64,000 bases of DNA from Circinella umbellata. Its lineage: Eukaryota; Mucoromycota; Mucoromycetes; Mucorales; Lichtheimiaceae. Of this stretch, positions 47,168 through 58,884 are shown in pieces. A program made the translations under genes and the position numbers. The number at the start of each line of letters is the position of its first letter. Positions within the stretch are counted from its first letter, which is position 1. The notes under the pieces are model-generated. The model was not told the origin of the DNA. It did not search any database and saw only the letters and a program-made list of their open reading frames with translations. The DNA lies in NCBI GenBank assembly GCA_025093555.1, contig JAIWNF010000107.1:1-64000 (forward strand), given 5' to 3'.

Positions 47168-50100
47168 TCATTGGGGAGGAGAGTCAGGTAAGAGGTTCTG
47201 TGAGGCCTCAAGAAGAAGTATACCAGGGGGAGGTTCTGGATCAAATGGAGTGTCGGATGTGATTTCGTCAATGCGAAGAAGAAGAGAGAGAAGAGCCGGC
47301 CAAAGTCGTTGCCATTTGCCGAGTTTAGCCTTGACTTTGTTGGGCAATAAATTCAGAGCGGCATCAATAGCATCAACACCAGGTGGGGGATTTGGGGTAA
47401 TTGAAGAAAGTGACCATCGAAATGAACGAAGTTGTTCAGATACAAGTGGACAAATAGCGAAATGATCCCGATTAGCCCGAAGACTACCACACTGGCAAGG
47501 TACTGACGGAGTAGGAGGCAACCAAGCAAGACGCCATTTAACCAGTCTATGACGTTCCTTTTTAGTGCACGGCAACAAGAGAGTTGGATCCCATATAGGT
47601 TTATGTAAACTTCGTTTAATCGTGATATTTTTATCAGGACTATTAACTTGTTTATCGATAATACTTTGCATATGCTGCCTGATAGCTTCGTTGAGCGGCT
47701 TTCGAGGTGGATCAGATCCAGTAGCAAGTTGTTTGACCAAATTCCAGATTACATTGCGACGTAAGACTGGCCAACGCGCTTCATTCCATGAATTTGCTAG
47801 CTGCGGGACAATACAAGTAACAAGGGTGCTCTTTGGAAGTGTGCGTGCACGAAGAATAAATTTGGTTTGTAAAATAAAAACACGGGTATGCATGTTTGGC
47901 ATGGCAGAAAGATGGGATAAAGTAAGGGTACCAATGGCTTTTTCAAGAGGGTTACGACAGATACACATTCTTAAGCATTGCTTTTGAATATCATCAAGTA
48001 CTTTCCTTTGAATAGCGTTAAGAAAAGAAATAGCAAGACCATATTCGATAATTGGGCGAACAAAAATCTTATATGCACGAAGAGAAGAAAGAAGGCCAAA
48101 ACCATACATATGAACGCCAGAATCACGCAGTGATCTCATTGCTGAAATCGCCTTGCTTTTTGACTGATTCACGAGCATATCACTATCCAACCCATTAGAA
48201 GAAAAAGGTAAACCAAGGTATCTGAATGTTGAGCAGTGAGGAATTTCTGTACCGTATAATGTAAATGGCTCTGCATTTGGATTAGCATTGAGAATTTCAC
48301 ACTTTGTAGGGCTCCACCGATAACCAAGGAGATTGGAGTGTTGTTCCGCAGCCAAAAGCATCATGTGTACATCTCGAGCATCACCAATAATAGCAATATC
48401 ATCTGCGTACATCAAACAATTGACAGGGATAAAAGAAAAGGGACGGTTCCCTGCTCCAACGTCATCAGGAATAAGATAAGGGTTATAAGGATCCTGCAAC
48501 TTATTGATCAAAGATCGTGGAGAAGCATTAGCCGAAGAAAAAGAAAAAGGACGACGAGAGCAAAAATTGAGAGACCGTTCGGAAGGGGGAGTAGGTACAC
48601 GCACTAATTGGGGATGAGAAGATACAGAACGTAATAAACGAGGTAAAGAATCAATAAAAACAGAATAAAGAAAAGGAGATAAAATACTTCCTTGGAGCAC
48701 ACCATGTCTTGGATATATGTCTTGGGATGCCATATTTGACAAAACTACTTTGACAATAACATCATCAAATAAATTCTGCAATAGCTTGAGCAGCGGTTCA
48801 GGTACAAATGGCTGAAGCGTATCCCATATAACAAGCCTGTTGGCAGAGTCATACGCGGCTAGGATATCAAGTAGACAGATGACGGTTGGATGCTGCTCAC
48901 CATCCACTGATCGGCTGTATGCTTGCATCAATTCATGGAGGCAGAGTGCTTGATCCAAGGTACCACGATGAGCTCGGAAGCCACCTTGTGCGATATCAAG
49001 AGTCGGCATGGTCTGCAAAAGCTTTGACATTAGACAGCGTTCCAAAATCTTGCGAAATATGGATGTCAGACTAATTGGTCTATAATTTGCTGGGTCAGTT
49101 GAAGAGCCTTTATTCTTGTATATGGGCACAACTTGTGCTGTACGCCACAAGGTAGGAGTCCACGACCATCGCCAACATAAAGTAAAAAGCTTATCCAAGA
49201 GAGGAGCAAAATTTGATGCAACAGGCTTAAGCATTTCAGCTTTAATATGATCCATTCCTGGTGCTTTGCGATTTGGTAAATCAGCAATAGCTGACTCGAT
49301 GTCTATCCAATTCCAACAGTTTTCGGTCTCTCGGGGGAAAATTACTTTCAGGTGAGAGTCGAGCTGACACAGAGCCACCAAAAACACGTTCGAGATGATC
49401 GGCCATATTATTAGCAGCTTGTTCTGCGCCCTGTGGTGATGTAAGAGTAACATTGGTGCGATTGTGTAAACGGATCCGTTTTACAACTGCTGTCATCTCA
49501 GATGGATCAGCATGTAGCTTCTGACAAAAGTCGTTCCAGGATTGCTTCCGAGCAGCTCGTACTGCTTTTTTAAAGGCTGTACATGCCATAATATAATCAC
49601 GGTGAGCTGTAATGCGTTCAAGGTTATTACGAAGTCGAAGCCATCGTTTATGAAACTTTTGACGACGATCCGCTAACTGCTGAAGGGTATCATTCCAAAA
49701 CCATTTGTGAGTGTCAGATTGAGGACGTGTTTGCCCAACACTTTTGTCCAAAGCATCATAAATAAGCTCGTTGAGTCTTGTCACATGTGCTTCTACCACA
49801 TCAGCGCTCGGTTGCAAGTCATTGTCTTGTAAAGTATTTTGGATATCTTCCTTAAGAGGACCTATGGCCTCTCGAATCCTGTCAGTATAGCGTTCCAGTA
49901 CTTCAGGGTCTTTAAGACGTTGAAGTCGCCAAGTACGTCGAGGGGCTGTGGCAGCCGGAAGCCGTGATAAATTCACAGGCACAAATGATAGCTCACACAA
50001 GTGGTGATCCGACAAACCAAGGCCTGTATGGATTTTCATCCGTGGATCTAGCACATGATCTCGCATTGAAATAAAAAAATCAATGACACTCTGATAGAGG

Positions 50101-50663
50101 CGACCATTATTTTTGACAACTGAGTAGGTAGGTTCCCCAAAAGCCAATTCTGCATTCCACAAGGTTAAATCGTTTGTGCTTATCCAGGTTGACAGTGCAT
50201 GGTTACGATTATTAGTTCGAGTATCACCTGTAAAACTTCCTAATCGCGAATTCAAGTCTCCAAGAAAAATAGTATATGGATCCACTGACAATGAATTATA
50301 TCTTTCGGCAGCCACCATATCATCCATACCAGGTGGCAGATATAAACCATGCAAAGTATATGGGCCGACTTTCAGTGACAGTACCTCACCGTTCTGAATT
50401 GAAAGGGAATGAACCTCATAGGGAAAATCTGGATGTATAAGAAAAGAAAGACCAAAATGTTTGAATCCCGGAGAGTCATCTCGCATAATGGCATAATTAT
50501 GAAATTGTTTCCATTTACAACGTAAATTTCCACGTTTAAAGTAAGTTTCACAGAGAAAAATAATATCAATATTTGCATCCAAACAATTGTCAATAACTCC
50601 TACCAAATTACTACGTATATTGCGGATGTTGAGAGTAGCAATCGTTATACGATCATTACTCAT
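47168..50663 (-). pseudogene. LINE ORF2: AP endonuclease + reverse transcriptase, one frameshift
   Basis: The endonuclease nicks the target and the reverse transcriptase copies the RNA onto it. The endonuclease part (from ATG 50663) keeps ATLNIRNIRSN, LCETYFK, GDLNSRLG and SDHHLCEL. The reverse transcriptase part keeps NYRPISLTS, GGFRAHRGTLDQ, LLDILAAYDS, HGVLQGSILSP and the catalytic CLMYADDIAIIG. A C-terminal Cys/His motif (PCQCGSLRANRDHFAICP) follows. The two parts are in different frames, joined near 49335 at a run of five G (five C on the coding strand). After it the coding similarity continues as ETENCWNWIDIESAIADL. One base in that homopolymer would restore a single ORF, so this is either a fresh mutation or a sequencing slip. 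Everything else is open. Confidence 0.82.
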
Positions 50664-51910
50664 TGATTGCTGGTTTCGTTGCTGTTGCTGGAATCGTCAT
50701 TTTTAGGACTTTCATCCATTTCGACGTCAAGTACAGGTGGTGGTGATGATGGTGCGGTTGTAGTTGTTGTATTTGTTGTTGCTGGTGAATTTTGTTGGTG
50801 GCGATATTTAGTTATAAAATTGTTCCACCATTGCTCAGGAAGCTGTAATTCCTTGGCAGCAGGTGAAGAAAAAAATCGGGCAATGCTGATTCCAATTTTT
50901 GGTGGTAGGTGTAGTGAGGTTCTTTCAATTTTTTGAGCGAATAATTGTTGAGCTCGTTGTTGTCGTTCTTCCTGGCTATCATTAGCGAATTTAATATCAC
51001 CAATAACGGTAGGTGAGAGAGGGTCGAAGTTGGTGCGTGGTGTGATGCTTTCAGCTTTAAGCTTACTAACGAGTTCATCCTTGAAGCCGGAATGGATTAA
51101 AAAAGCAACAGTGCCTTTTGCTGGAAAATAAATATCTAAGACACGCGATTGTTGAATTTTTAATGTTGAAATCATTTTCCGGACATCATGGTAGCGGAGG
51201 TGGTGACGGCAAGGTACATAGACGAAGTCGAATGTGGAGGGTCCATTGCTTTCTTGAAGAGCGCGAATGGCAGTAGTTTTGGTGGTGGTAGGGCGATTTT
51301 TTTTATTTTTATTTTTTTTATTTTTTTGTGGCAAATTTTTGGCGGTAATTGTTGCCCATGAAGTATTATTTTTGTTGTTGTTATTATCGGTCGTAATTAC
51401 GGTAGGTTTTTGGCCTTTAGTAGCATTGGACTTGGTGGTGGTGCTGGTATTATTTTTGGTGGAGGTCGGGTTTGCTGATTTAGGTGCATGTTGTGATGCC
51501 ATCAGGGAGGAATCGTTTTTTTTATTTTTATTTTTTGGAGGGGCGTTATTGTTGCTGGTGGTGGTGGCCGTGCGCGTCGCCGTTTTAATTTGCATAAAGG
51601 AAAAAATGCGTTCCCTCAGGGCAGCATTTTCTTCCCTCATACTTTTTAAATCCCCTCGCAAGTCAGCAATTGTGCTATTGAGATTAGCTACAATAGCAAG
51701 GAGGTCGGATCGGTCGGATGTATTGATGGATGGTTGGATGGATGCGTTAATGGATGGTTGGATAGAAGGAGGTGTTGTAACTCCAAAGTCGATGGTGGGT
51801 GGTGAGGTTGCTGATGGTGATTTTACCGATTCAAATGTTGAATCAGCAATTTCGTACGAAATTTGTCTTCGATCGAACTGGAATTTCGGCTTCGTATTAT
51901 TCGTTTCCAT
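50660..51910 (-). CDS. LINE ORF1 protein (coiled-coil, nucleic-acid binding-like)
   Basis: 416 aa. ORF1 proteins package the element RNA. Residues about 70-110 form a leucine-heptad coiled coil (SDLLAIVANLNSTIADLRGD and the following MREENAALRERI). About 115-210 is a Thr/Asn/Lys-rich linker. About 225-310 has the shape of an RRM-like fold (FDFVYVPCRHHLRYHDVRKM), though I see no zinc knuckle. The C-terminus is Thr/Pro/Asp/Asn-rich. Its stop codon overlaps the start of ORF2 as ATGA. Confidence 0.75.
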   Translation of the reverse strand: METNNTKPKFQFDRRQISYEIADSTFESVKSPSATSPPTIDFGVTTPPSIQPSINASIQPSINTSDRSDLLAIVANLNSTIADLRGDLKSMREENAALRERIFSFMQIKTATRTATTTSNNNAPPKNKNKKNDSSLMASQHAPKSANPTSTKNNTSTTTKSNATKGQKPTVITTDNNNNKNNTSWATITAKNLPQKNKKNKNKKNRPTTTKTTAIRALQESNGPSTFDFVYVPCRHHLRYHDVRKMISTLKIQQSRVLDIYFPAKGTVAFLIHSGFKDELVSKLKAESITPRTNFDPLSPTVIGDIKFANDSQEERQQRAQQLFAQKIERTSLHLPPKIGISIARFFSSPAAKELQLPEQWWNNFITKYRHQQNSPATTNTTTTTAPSSPPPVLDVEMDESPKNDDSSNSNETSNQ

Positions 51911-52052
51911 TGTTGGATGGTCGCGCCGTTTACGAATAGTACTGCGGGAGGGTTGTTATTATTGTTGTTGGTTATACGGTTGGTTTCTGTCACTTTTTCG
52001 AATAAACTCTCAAAACTACTTAAAAAGTGATGTGTAGCAGAACAAGAGTGGG

Positions 52053-52068
52053 GAAACATTGGCGTAGT
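52053..52068. repeat. 16-bp target site duplication (right) of the non-LTR element
   Basis: Same 16 bases as 46690-46705, including most of the A-box-like motif of the tRNA-like sequence. Confidence 0.85.
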
Positions 52069-52190
52069 GGTTAAGTTCCTAGGTTACGTGATTAGAGGTC
52101 ACAGGTTCGACACCCACGATGACTCAATCAAGGAGTTTCTCTTTCACTCGTTTGCAACCCTCGGCATAAGTAGTGTTCTCTTTTGACTTT
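52053..52190 (+). ncRNA. tRNA-like / SINE-like Pol III sequence
   Basis: TGGCGTAGTGG (52060-52070) matches the Pol III A-box and GGTTCGACACC (about 52112-52122) approximates a B-box, with tRNA-like spacing of about 50 bases. A run of T (52180s onward) could terminate transcription. I cannot fold a proper cloverleaf: the T-stem pairs badly. It is therefore a tRNA-derived SINE or relic and not a functional tRNA gene. The first 16 bases are duplicated at 46690 by the LINE insertion. Confidence 0.45.
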
Positions 52191-53351
52191 TTCTATTTTT
52201 TTAAAAATATTTTTTTTATTATAATTCCTTTCCTTCATCCATAAAATGAATTAATATAATTATTTTTTTTCTTCTTACCATCATCTTTAAATAAATATTA
52301 TCTTTTTGTACAAAATAATACCATGACAACGACTTAAATAAACATGACGACGGCTTTATTAAAAAAAAAGATAACAATAAAAAAATCAGTAAAAAACTTT
52401 TTGTTTACATCTTGTGAATCTTTTTTTTTTTTTAAGATTCTTTATATACATTCTATTTTATTTTTTTTTTTTTTTTTGAATATATATATACTATCACTCA
52501 CTTGTCGAAGGGGAAACTTTTTATAAAGTAGTTTATGGTTTAAGATAAACCCACCCTGGCTCAAAAAATATATACCTTTTTTTTTGCTGCTGTCGAAATA
52601 ACCGGCTAATTTTTATTTTAATTTGTTCGAATGGTGACTAGTGTGGATTTCGAATCGGTAAAACTTGAATATGATAGTATATATTGTCACAACAGCAGTA
52701 GACTCTTGAAAACCATAGTAACCAAAAATTACCATTCGAAACAAATAGAAATCTACAAATTATTAAGAGTGATACTCATGCTCACTATTTGTTACTTTTA
52801 TATGGATATCATGTCTACAATGATGTATCTATACTTTATTCTAATGATATCATATTGATTGTTATATTGAAACCATGTGTTAATACGGTTGATTAGATAA
52901 AAAAAACTATCGAAATGTCAAATGACTAGACGCGTTAGTTCAGTTAAGTTTTATTGTTGGTGCTGGTAAATAACTAATGAGCTAGCTAGATAGAAAAATA
53001 TCATTCAGAAAAATGGGGTATGCTAATGGGAAACACATGTAACCATGAAGATTATTTCTCACTTAATGATCAGACAAAAAGAATCTCACGGATAAGGACT
53101 TGTACTTTTTTAAAAAAAATCAGTATTTCAATCAAATAATCCAGCGTATTATACTGTTTTAGTAGATAATATTGGAACAAAAAGTTGGTACTACGTATTG
53201 AGCAGTGAAAATCAATATTTATTTTTGTAGGCTGGTTTGAAAAAAGTATAAAGTTAATTAAAAACGAATATCATTCATAAGAAGTTATTACGGTTATTTT
53301 ATTTAAAGTCTCCTGTTCAACACAGCGCCAGGTCTGGCATATTTGTTGAGA
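52191..53351. other. AT-rich spacer, no gene seen
   Basis: Long A and T runs (52340-52500). Short frames such as 52631-52858 show no domain. It ends where the large palindrome begins. Confidence 0.5.
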
Positions 53352-56300
53352 CAGCTCATACACGTATATAAGAAATATAAGAAGTTATTACAATATTTTG
53401 CATTTGTCTCCGGACGCAAACCCACGAAATTACCTCATATAAAACATAATTTCATCCGCTTAGAAAGGACAAGGCTATCCGCTTATGATAAATGACTTTA
53501 TTCAGTTATGAGAGTTGATTTATTCGCTTAGAAAAGGTAACTTCTTCCACTTATAATTAATGTTGTCTGCTTATAAAGAGTAAATGTCTTCGCTTATAAA
53601 ACATAAGTTTATTCAGGTAATTTTATACTTGCCGCCTCTTTTCCTCAACTTTTGAGAAAAAAAAACAGCAGCCTTTTTTTTCTTTGACTTGTGTGGTTAG
53701 CCGCTTCATGGGTTTTGGAAATAAAAAAAGAGGTTTGGAACCTTTTCCAACTTATGATTGTGTTTGTATTATTTTACGAATGCTGCTTGGTTCGAATGAT
53801 AATATAACTTTCATTACCCAAACGGTTCTTTTGGAACGATTGTTCTTGGACATGTCTCTTGTTCCTTGACAAATTCGGTTCAACTCTTTTCGTAAGCTTG
53901 ACATTATCGACGTTTTCCGTTGGTACACCTTGTTTTTCTTTTTTCATGGGAATAACAAGGAAGGAAAATTGAGCTGATTATGGTATACAAGCTTCAATGG
54001 AAAGGGTGAAATCCAAATATGCATGTGAAAGGGATTCAGTTACTTTAATGGCGAGTCTTTTTATTGGAGAATGTTCTTTCGTGGCATTCCGTGCTGTTGT
54101 GTATTGTTAAGAATAAAGTAGATGCTGCAACGATCTTTCTTCAGCAACTTTTCAAGCTGGCTACAGTTCTTCAGTTTGAACGGTTGCCATGGTTGAGCAC
54201 CCGTTGCTGCAAATACGATCATATTTTTTCTCTCCATATTTTACAAAAGAAGGAGTTTGTTGTCCTGGTTGCTAGCAGTACACGCTTTGATTTTACACTA
54301 CCAATGGGGATAACTGCAATAGTGGATTGGAACGTATTAGCTTCGCTGTTGTCGTTTACAAAAAAAGTGATTATTTTGCTTAGCTAGACTACGTATTTAC
54401 ATTAGTTGGGTTGTATATGTATGTGCACCACTGTAAAGTTAGAAGATTTTTTGTAGTTATATATCCAATTCAAATATCACACCTCCCTAGCTACTGTTTG
54501 CATATGCTGTTGATCCAATCATTGGATTTTTATCAGCTAGACTCTGTCAGATCATTATACCATGGTAACCAGTAATTAAATTTCTATCTTAGGTTTGAAC
54601 ATGTAAATTATTATAAAGAGATGACAATACATTTTTAAAACGATAATTTATTTATATTATTAGTAATAAAATAAAAATACAGAAAGAAACCATTCTGAGC
54701 AAAAACCCAATGGTGTACAAACACATTATGATCAAATATTGGTTATAAAAACTGCAATGCTCTTGGCCGCAACTTTTTTTTTCGCAAAAAAAAAAAGCTA
54801 CGTGGACAGGCCCACCACGCGGAGGTGGCATTGCATCAGGACCCGGCCTCCCCAGTTGATAACTGGATCATCGGCCCCTTTCCTATCCGAAGATAGTAAA
54901 GAGTAAAAACACACTCACCTTTCACCACCTTTCACCATCTTTCAAACACCTCATTTTCAAACACATGCACCTTTCAAACGCACGCACCTTTCAAACACAC
55001 ACACCTTTCAAACGCACTCGCCTTTCAAACGCACGCACCTTTCAAACGCCACCGCCCTTTAAACGCACTCGCCTTTCAAACACACTCGCCTTTCAAACAC
55101 CTAATATTCACACCACACACACACACACACACATACACACACACCTTTCAAGGAATCGACGCGATGCGACAATCTCCTTTGAAAAAGAATAAAAAAAATA
55201 AGAATAAGAATAAGGTCATCAAAAGTAGTAACATGTAGAATAAAATCATAAAAAAAGAAAATCAATAGATAGAATGAAAAAATGTACTTACTTGTTGCGG
55301 GTGTAAGGAAAAGAAAAGAGCAGAAAAAAACAGATCTAAAAAAGACCCTTTTCATGCTTTTTTTTTTGAGCCCGAAACAATGGTAACATCCTTTATCATG
55401 TATCAATGCCTTTGTATAGCTGACTTTTTTTTTATATATATGATGCAGCAAGTAAAACAAAGTGAAGAAGAAAAAAGGGAATAACAGCTTTAGCGATCTT
55501 GCCATGGTGACACACACACATGCTATTTTTTACTTTGCATAAAGACACGCTTACCTCATATTATTTGGGGATCTGGACCTTTAGTCGCGCAGAATAATAA
55601 AATGAACCCGTGTTCCTTTTTTTTTTTACTTTTAAAATATGAAAATATCGAATAACTGATCAGCATAAAGAACATTGTTTTCAAATATACTCCCCCCCCT
55701 CTTTGTTTTTGCACGACACGTTTATCCTTGGCAAAATAAATAAATGTTATGCTGGTCCTTTAAAAAAACATAATGTACCTTTTTATCTTTGATGTAACAT
55801 CATGAAGCAAAATCTTCTATGTTTCTATAAAAAGAAAGTAACTCTGTTTCAAAATTGTTTGTATAGTTTGTTGGTGGATTCAGTGAGACGCGACATAGTT
55901 AAAATAACGAGTACGTAAAGATAAAAGTAAAAATATACTCTACTGGGTTATATATAATTGTATTGAAGAAAAGTTCATCGTGTTTAAAGGGTATGAAACA
56001 GTATATTCGGCATTATTCCTACTGGTGGCAATTATAGAGTGTTTTATTATTATTGTTTTTATATCATAGAGTGAAAGGCTTGGTTCTACCTTTTATTTTT
56101 ATTTCTATTATAAAGATAGTTCTATTCAATGGATTAAAAAATAAAGTTAGTCAATTCGTTCTTATGTAATATCTTGTTTGACTTTTGGATACAGACACCG
56201 TTTACCATGAATTCCATCTACGGTCTAATATCAATCTAAACTACGTAAACAGTAATCTCGAAATCGATATTAAAAAATCAGAGCAGTGATAAAATATTCA

Positions 56301-56521
56301 TTTCTTCATTAAAATACACAATAATAAAAAAAGATAATTGTTCAAATTTTATACAGCTAATGCAGAAAAATGAAAACGCAGATAAAAAAGCCTTATAATG
56401 CTTTGGTTCAACATACATCATATTATTATATATCCAAATTTATTTGAACTACGTAGTGTACTCTTATTAATTTGAATAATATATGAGAGTATGAATATCG
56501 AATTTTATGGTTGTATTATGG
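53352..56521. repeat. Large imperfect palindrome, left arm
   Basis: Inverted copy of 58885-62643. Matching landmarks include CAGCTCATACACGTA at 53352 against its complement ending at 62643, the GC-rich block around 54790-54890 against 60715-60815, and the inner end CATAATACAACCATAAAATT. The arm has a series of degenerate TTCGCTTATAAA-type motifs (53440-53620), a GC-rich patch and a short minisatellite (54930-55100). Short ORFs within it are not conserved as coding in the other arm. Confidence 0.85.
54930..55100. repeat. Minisatellite, left arm, CACCTTTCAAACG-type unit
   Basis: About ten degenerate copies of a 14-17-bp unit built on CCTTTCAAACGCAC. It is the inverted, shorter counterpart of the array at 60322-60690. 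An AC dinucleotide run follows at 55113-55142. Confidence 0.8.
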
Positions 56522-58884
56522 AAGTTGTCAATAAAAATTATAAAATGGATTATTTGAATAAAAAAGAACCCCATACGCTCGTATTTTTATTTGGTTAAAA
56601 TTGGATTAATCATTAAAGTAATGTCTAATTAAGCGTTTTTTGAAGCTCCAGCTGACAACTTTTTTTTTCAGTTGTCAAAGTTATTAGTAAAGATAATATC
56701 AGCATAGAAATAATTGTTATCAGGGTAATGAAAAGTTATCCAGCCTTTTTTTAAGGTCTGAAGGTACAAGATCTAAAGGGAGACAAAAAAAAATTACTGC
56801 ATGACAACCATTTTTACATGGTGGTCCGTGCGTACAGCTGTCTTATTGATATGACTGTAAATTTTACCAAGCGAGTTTTTTTAACAAGTAATTTAACGCA
56901 CAGTGTTGGGTTTTTTCTAAGAGTTATGCTACGCAGAGCTATATATTACAATCGACTATATATACTTGAATGATATAAACTCAATTGGTATTTATAGCTC
57001 ATAAGGCTTTAAAAACTATTGTGAGATTGTGCGTTAGCGTTGACCACATGAAGACATTGCTCATAAAAGTTGAGTTTCAACTTTGGCTTTCATAGTATTC
57101 TTGTTGTTTTCAATGGTAATGCGATCAGTATAAAAAACAGCTGATCAGAAATGTATACAGTGCAGTAGACCCCCAGTTTTTGCACTCCCCCAAAATTGAA
57201 AATCTCTGGTTCCACAACTCTTTGAGAGAAATATCTACAACACTTAGGAAACCCTGTAATTCGCAACTTGCAAAGACACCATGGATAAAAATCATGTTTA
57301 AATATGTTAAATATTGTTATATCTTGTCACTTGTTATATCTTGTTCGCTAATATTTTATTTACAAATAACAAGATTGAACATAGAACGACAAGATTGAAC
57401 AATTTATAACAAGCAATAAGGATGAACAAGAAGCTCTAAAGCGTGATAACGATCATTTTTCGTATCACTTTCTCTCCTTTCTCCTTGGTCCTTCGCTCCT
57501 TCGTATTTCTCCTTTATTATCTCATCTGATAATCCACATTATAATATACAGCTAGATAATTTGTTTTATTTTTTACTATATACTGTATAAATGAGTGTAT
57601 AAAACACCTCATTAGTATATTTATTATTATTATACTTTATATATCAATTAATTACCAAGTTCGAGTAACACATTGACGAACAGACGGTACTGGACAACGA
57701 GCTATAGAATTTCATAGATGTTAGAAAAAGCATTCAATTTTAATACACAGCAATTATATAATAGAAATCGATTACTTTTAGAAGTAGTATTTGTATTGTC
57801 TTGTTCAGAGCTGTATGTGGGTGCTGCTTCATTACTTGGGGGAGTTCCACTACTACCTCATTAACGTCGTCATACACGTGCACATCTACGTTTACGTACG
57901 CCCATCTCCACAGAAAGCTGCTGTATCATGTGCTAGTGTTGATCTTGCATAAAATAATTTACATTTACTTCACAAGTTAAATCATTTCCTTTATAACCAA
58001 CTTGATTATTCCTTGCTCGATGAACAGATGTTAATTCACTTGAGTAATAGTTAAAAAACAAAAAATGTTAGTTTCTTTTCATTTTTTAAAAAAGAGATAT
58101 ACGAAAAAGTATCAGTAAGTAATGATGTTAGAACCATTATATAAAAGGTCAGTGCCTTCGTTTTCAGATGTAGTCGAACTATAAAAAAAGGGCCGAGATA
58201 AGAGCATGAAACTAGGATATGATACATCACGATTACTCGTTACAGGACGTGCTTGGGGTGGTTCATGTACAGGTGTTACTGTCAATTCTCTTGCTAACAA
58301 TTCTTCAACAATCCGTATGAGACGAATAAGCAATTCATCGTTAATATTCTTGTTACCATTATTTTGTGCTATGATTCTTTTTAGAATGCACCAAAGTAAT
58401 TTTTTTAAAAAAATAACGATTTGATGTGTAAGCAGCGAGTTTAGAAAGGAGTTATTAGTTTCAAGTATTAAAGGAATTGAATTCGTTATTTACGGTGTGG
58501 ATCTGAGAAGTGTAGGGTATAGTAAGAAACGCGACTCCTCCAAGAAAAATTATATAATTACGTACTGCGTTATGCTCTTTTCTTCTAGAGTCACCTTTTT
58601 TTAAGCATCTACCTATAAAGTCTTTGCTTTGCGGCGGATTCTGATTTAACAGACAAAACAAATAGCTGATTCCTTTATATAGAGACTTTATGCTCAAAGA
58701 AACTATTGTCAGTCAATTATTTAATTGTTAAAAAACTAGTGGGTGAAAGATTTAAAAAGTAAAGGTAGAACTGAAGAAATAACTGTGGGGTGTTTATACT
58801 ATTAGCAATTCCCGAAATTGTAATGCTAGCATAATGAACGACAATTTTTTTCTTTATTAAAAACTAAAGTCCTCAAACTCTTTT
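56522..58884. other. Palindrome spacer, no supported gene
   Basis: About 2.4 kb of AT-rich sequence between the arms. A small hairpin with stem TGACAAC/GTTGTCA lies near 56653-56677. A CAGTAGACCCCC motif at 57164 resembles pogo-type ends but has no partner I can confirm. Short ORFs (57180-57398, 58112-58333) have no recognisable domain. Confidence 0.5.

Larger units (their letters stand above)
46706..52052 (-). mobile_element. Full-length non-LTR (LINE) retrotransposon
   Basis: 5347 bp bounded by a perfect 16-bp target duplication. The 5' end is at 52052, giving an untranslated leader of about 140 bases before ORF1. ORF1 (50660-51910) is followed by an AP-endonuclease/reverse-transcriptase ORF (47168-50663). 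The 3' untranslated region is about 460 bases and ends without an obvious poly-A; an AATAAA is present near the 3' end. No RNase H domain or terminal repeats were seen. The clade (L1, Tad or another) cannot be settled by eye. Confidence 0.88.

Noticed and set aside
46792..47271. 159-aa minus-strand ORF of Phe/Pro/Tyr-rich sequence
   Set aside because: It lies in the AT-rich 3' untranslated part of the LINE and overlaps the end of ORF2. It shows no domain.
49281..49453. Separate start codon for the reverse transcriptase ORF
   Set aside because: The N-terminal part of that frame is the shifted reading of the endonuclease region; similarity to RT begins only after the frameshift near 49335.
52053..52130. 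Functional tRNA gene
   Set aside because: A- and B-box-like motifs are present, but the acceptor and T-stems do not pair, so only a tRNA-derived repeat is claimed.
54064..54387. 107-aa ORF in the left palindrome arm
   Set aside because: The matching stretch of the right arm does not keep the reading frame, and no domain is recognisable.
57164..57860. Possible pogo/Tigger-like element starting CAGTAGACCCCCAGTTTTTG
   Set aside because: Only the left end looks right. The best partner near 57838 shares just ACTCCCCCAA, too little to call a terminal inverted repeat.
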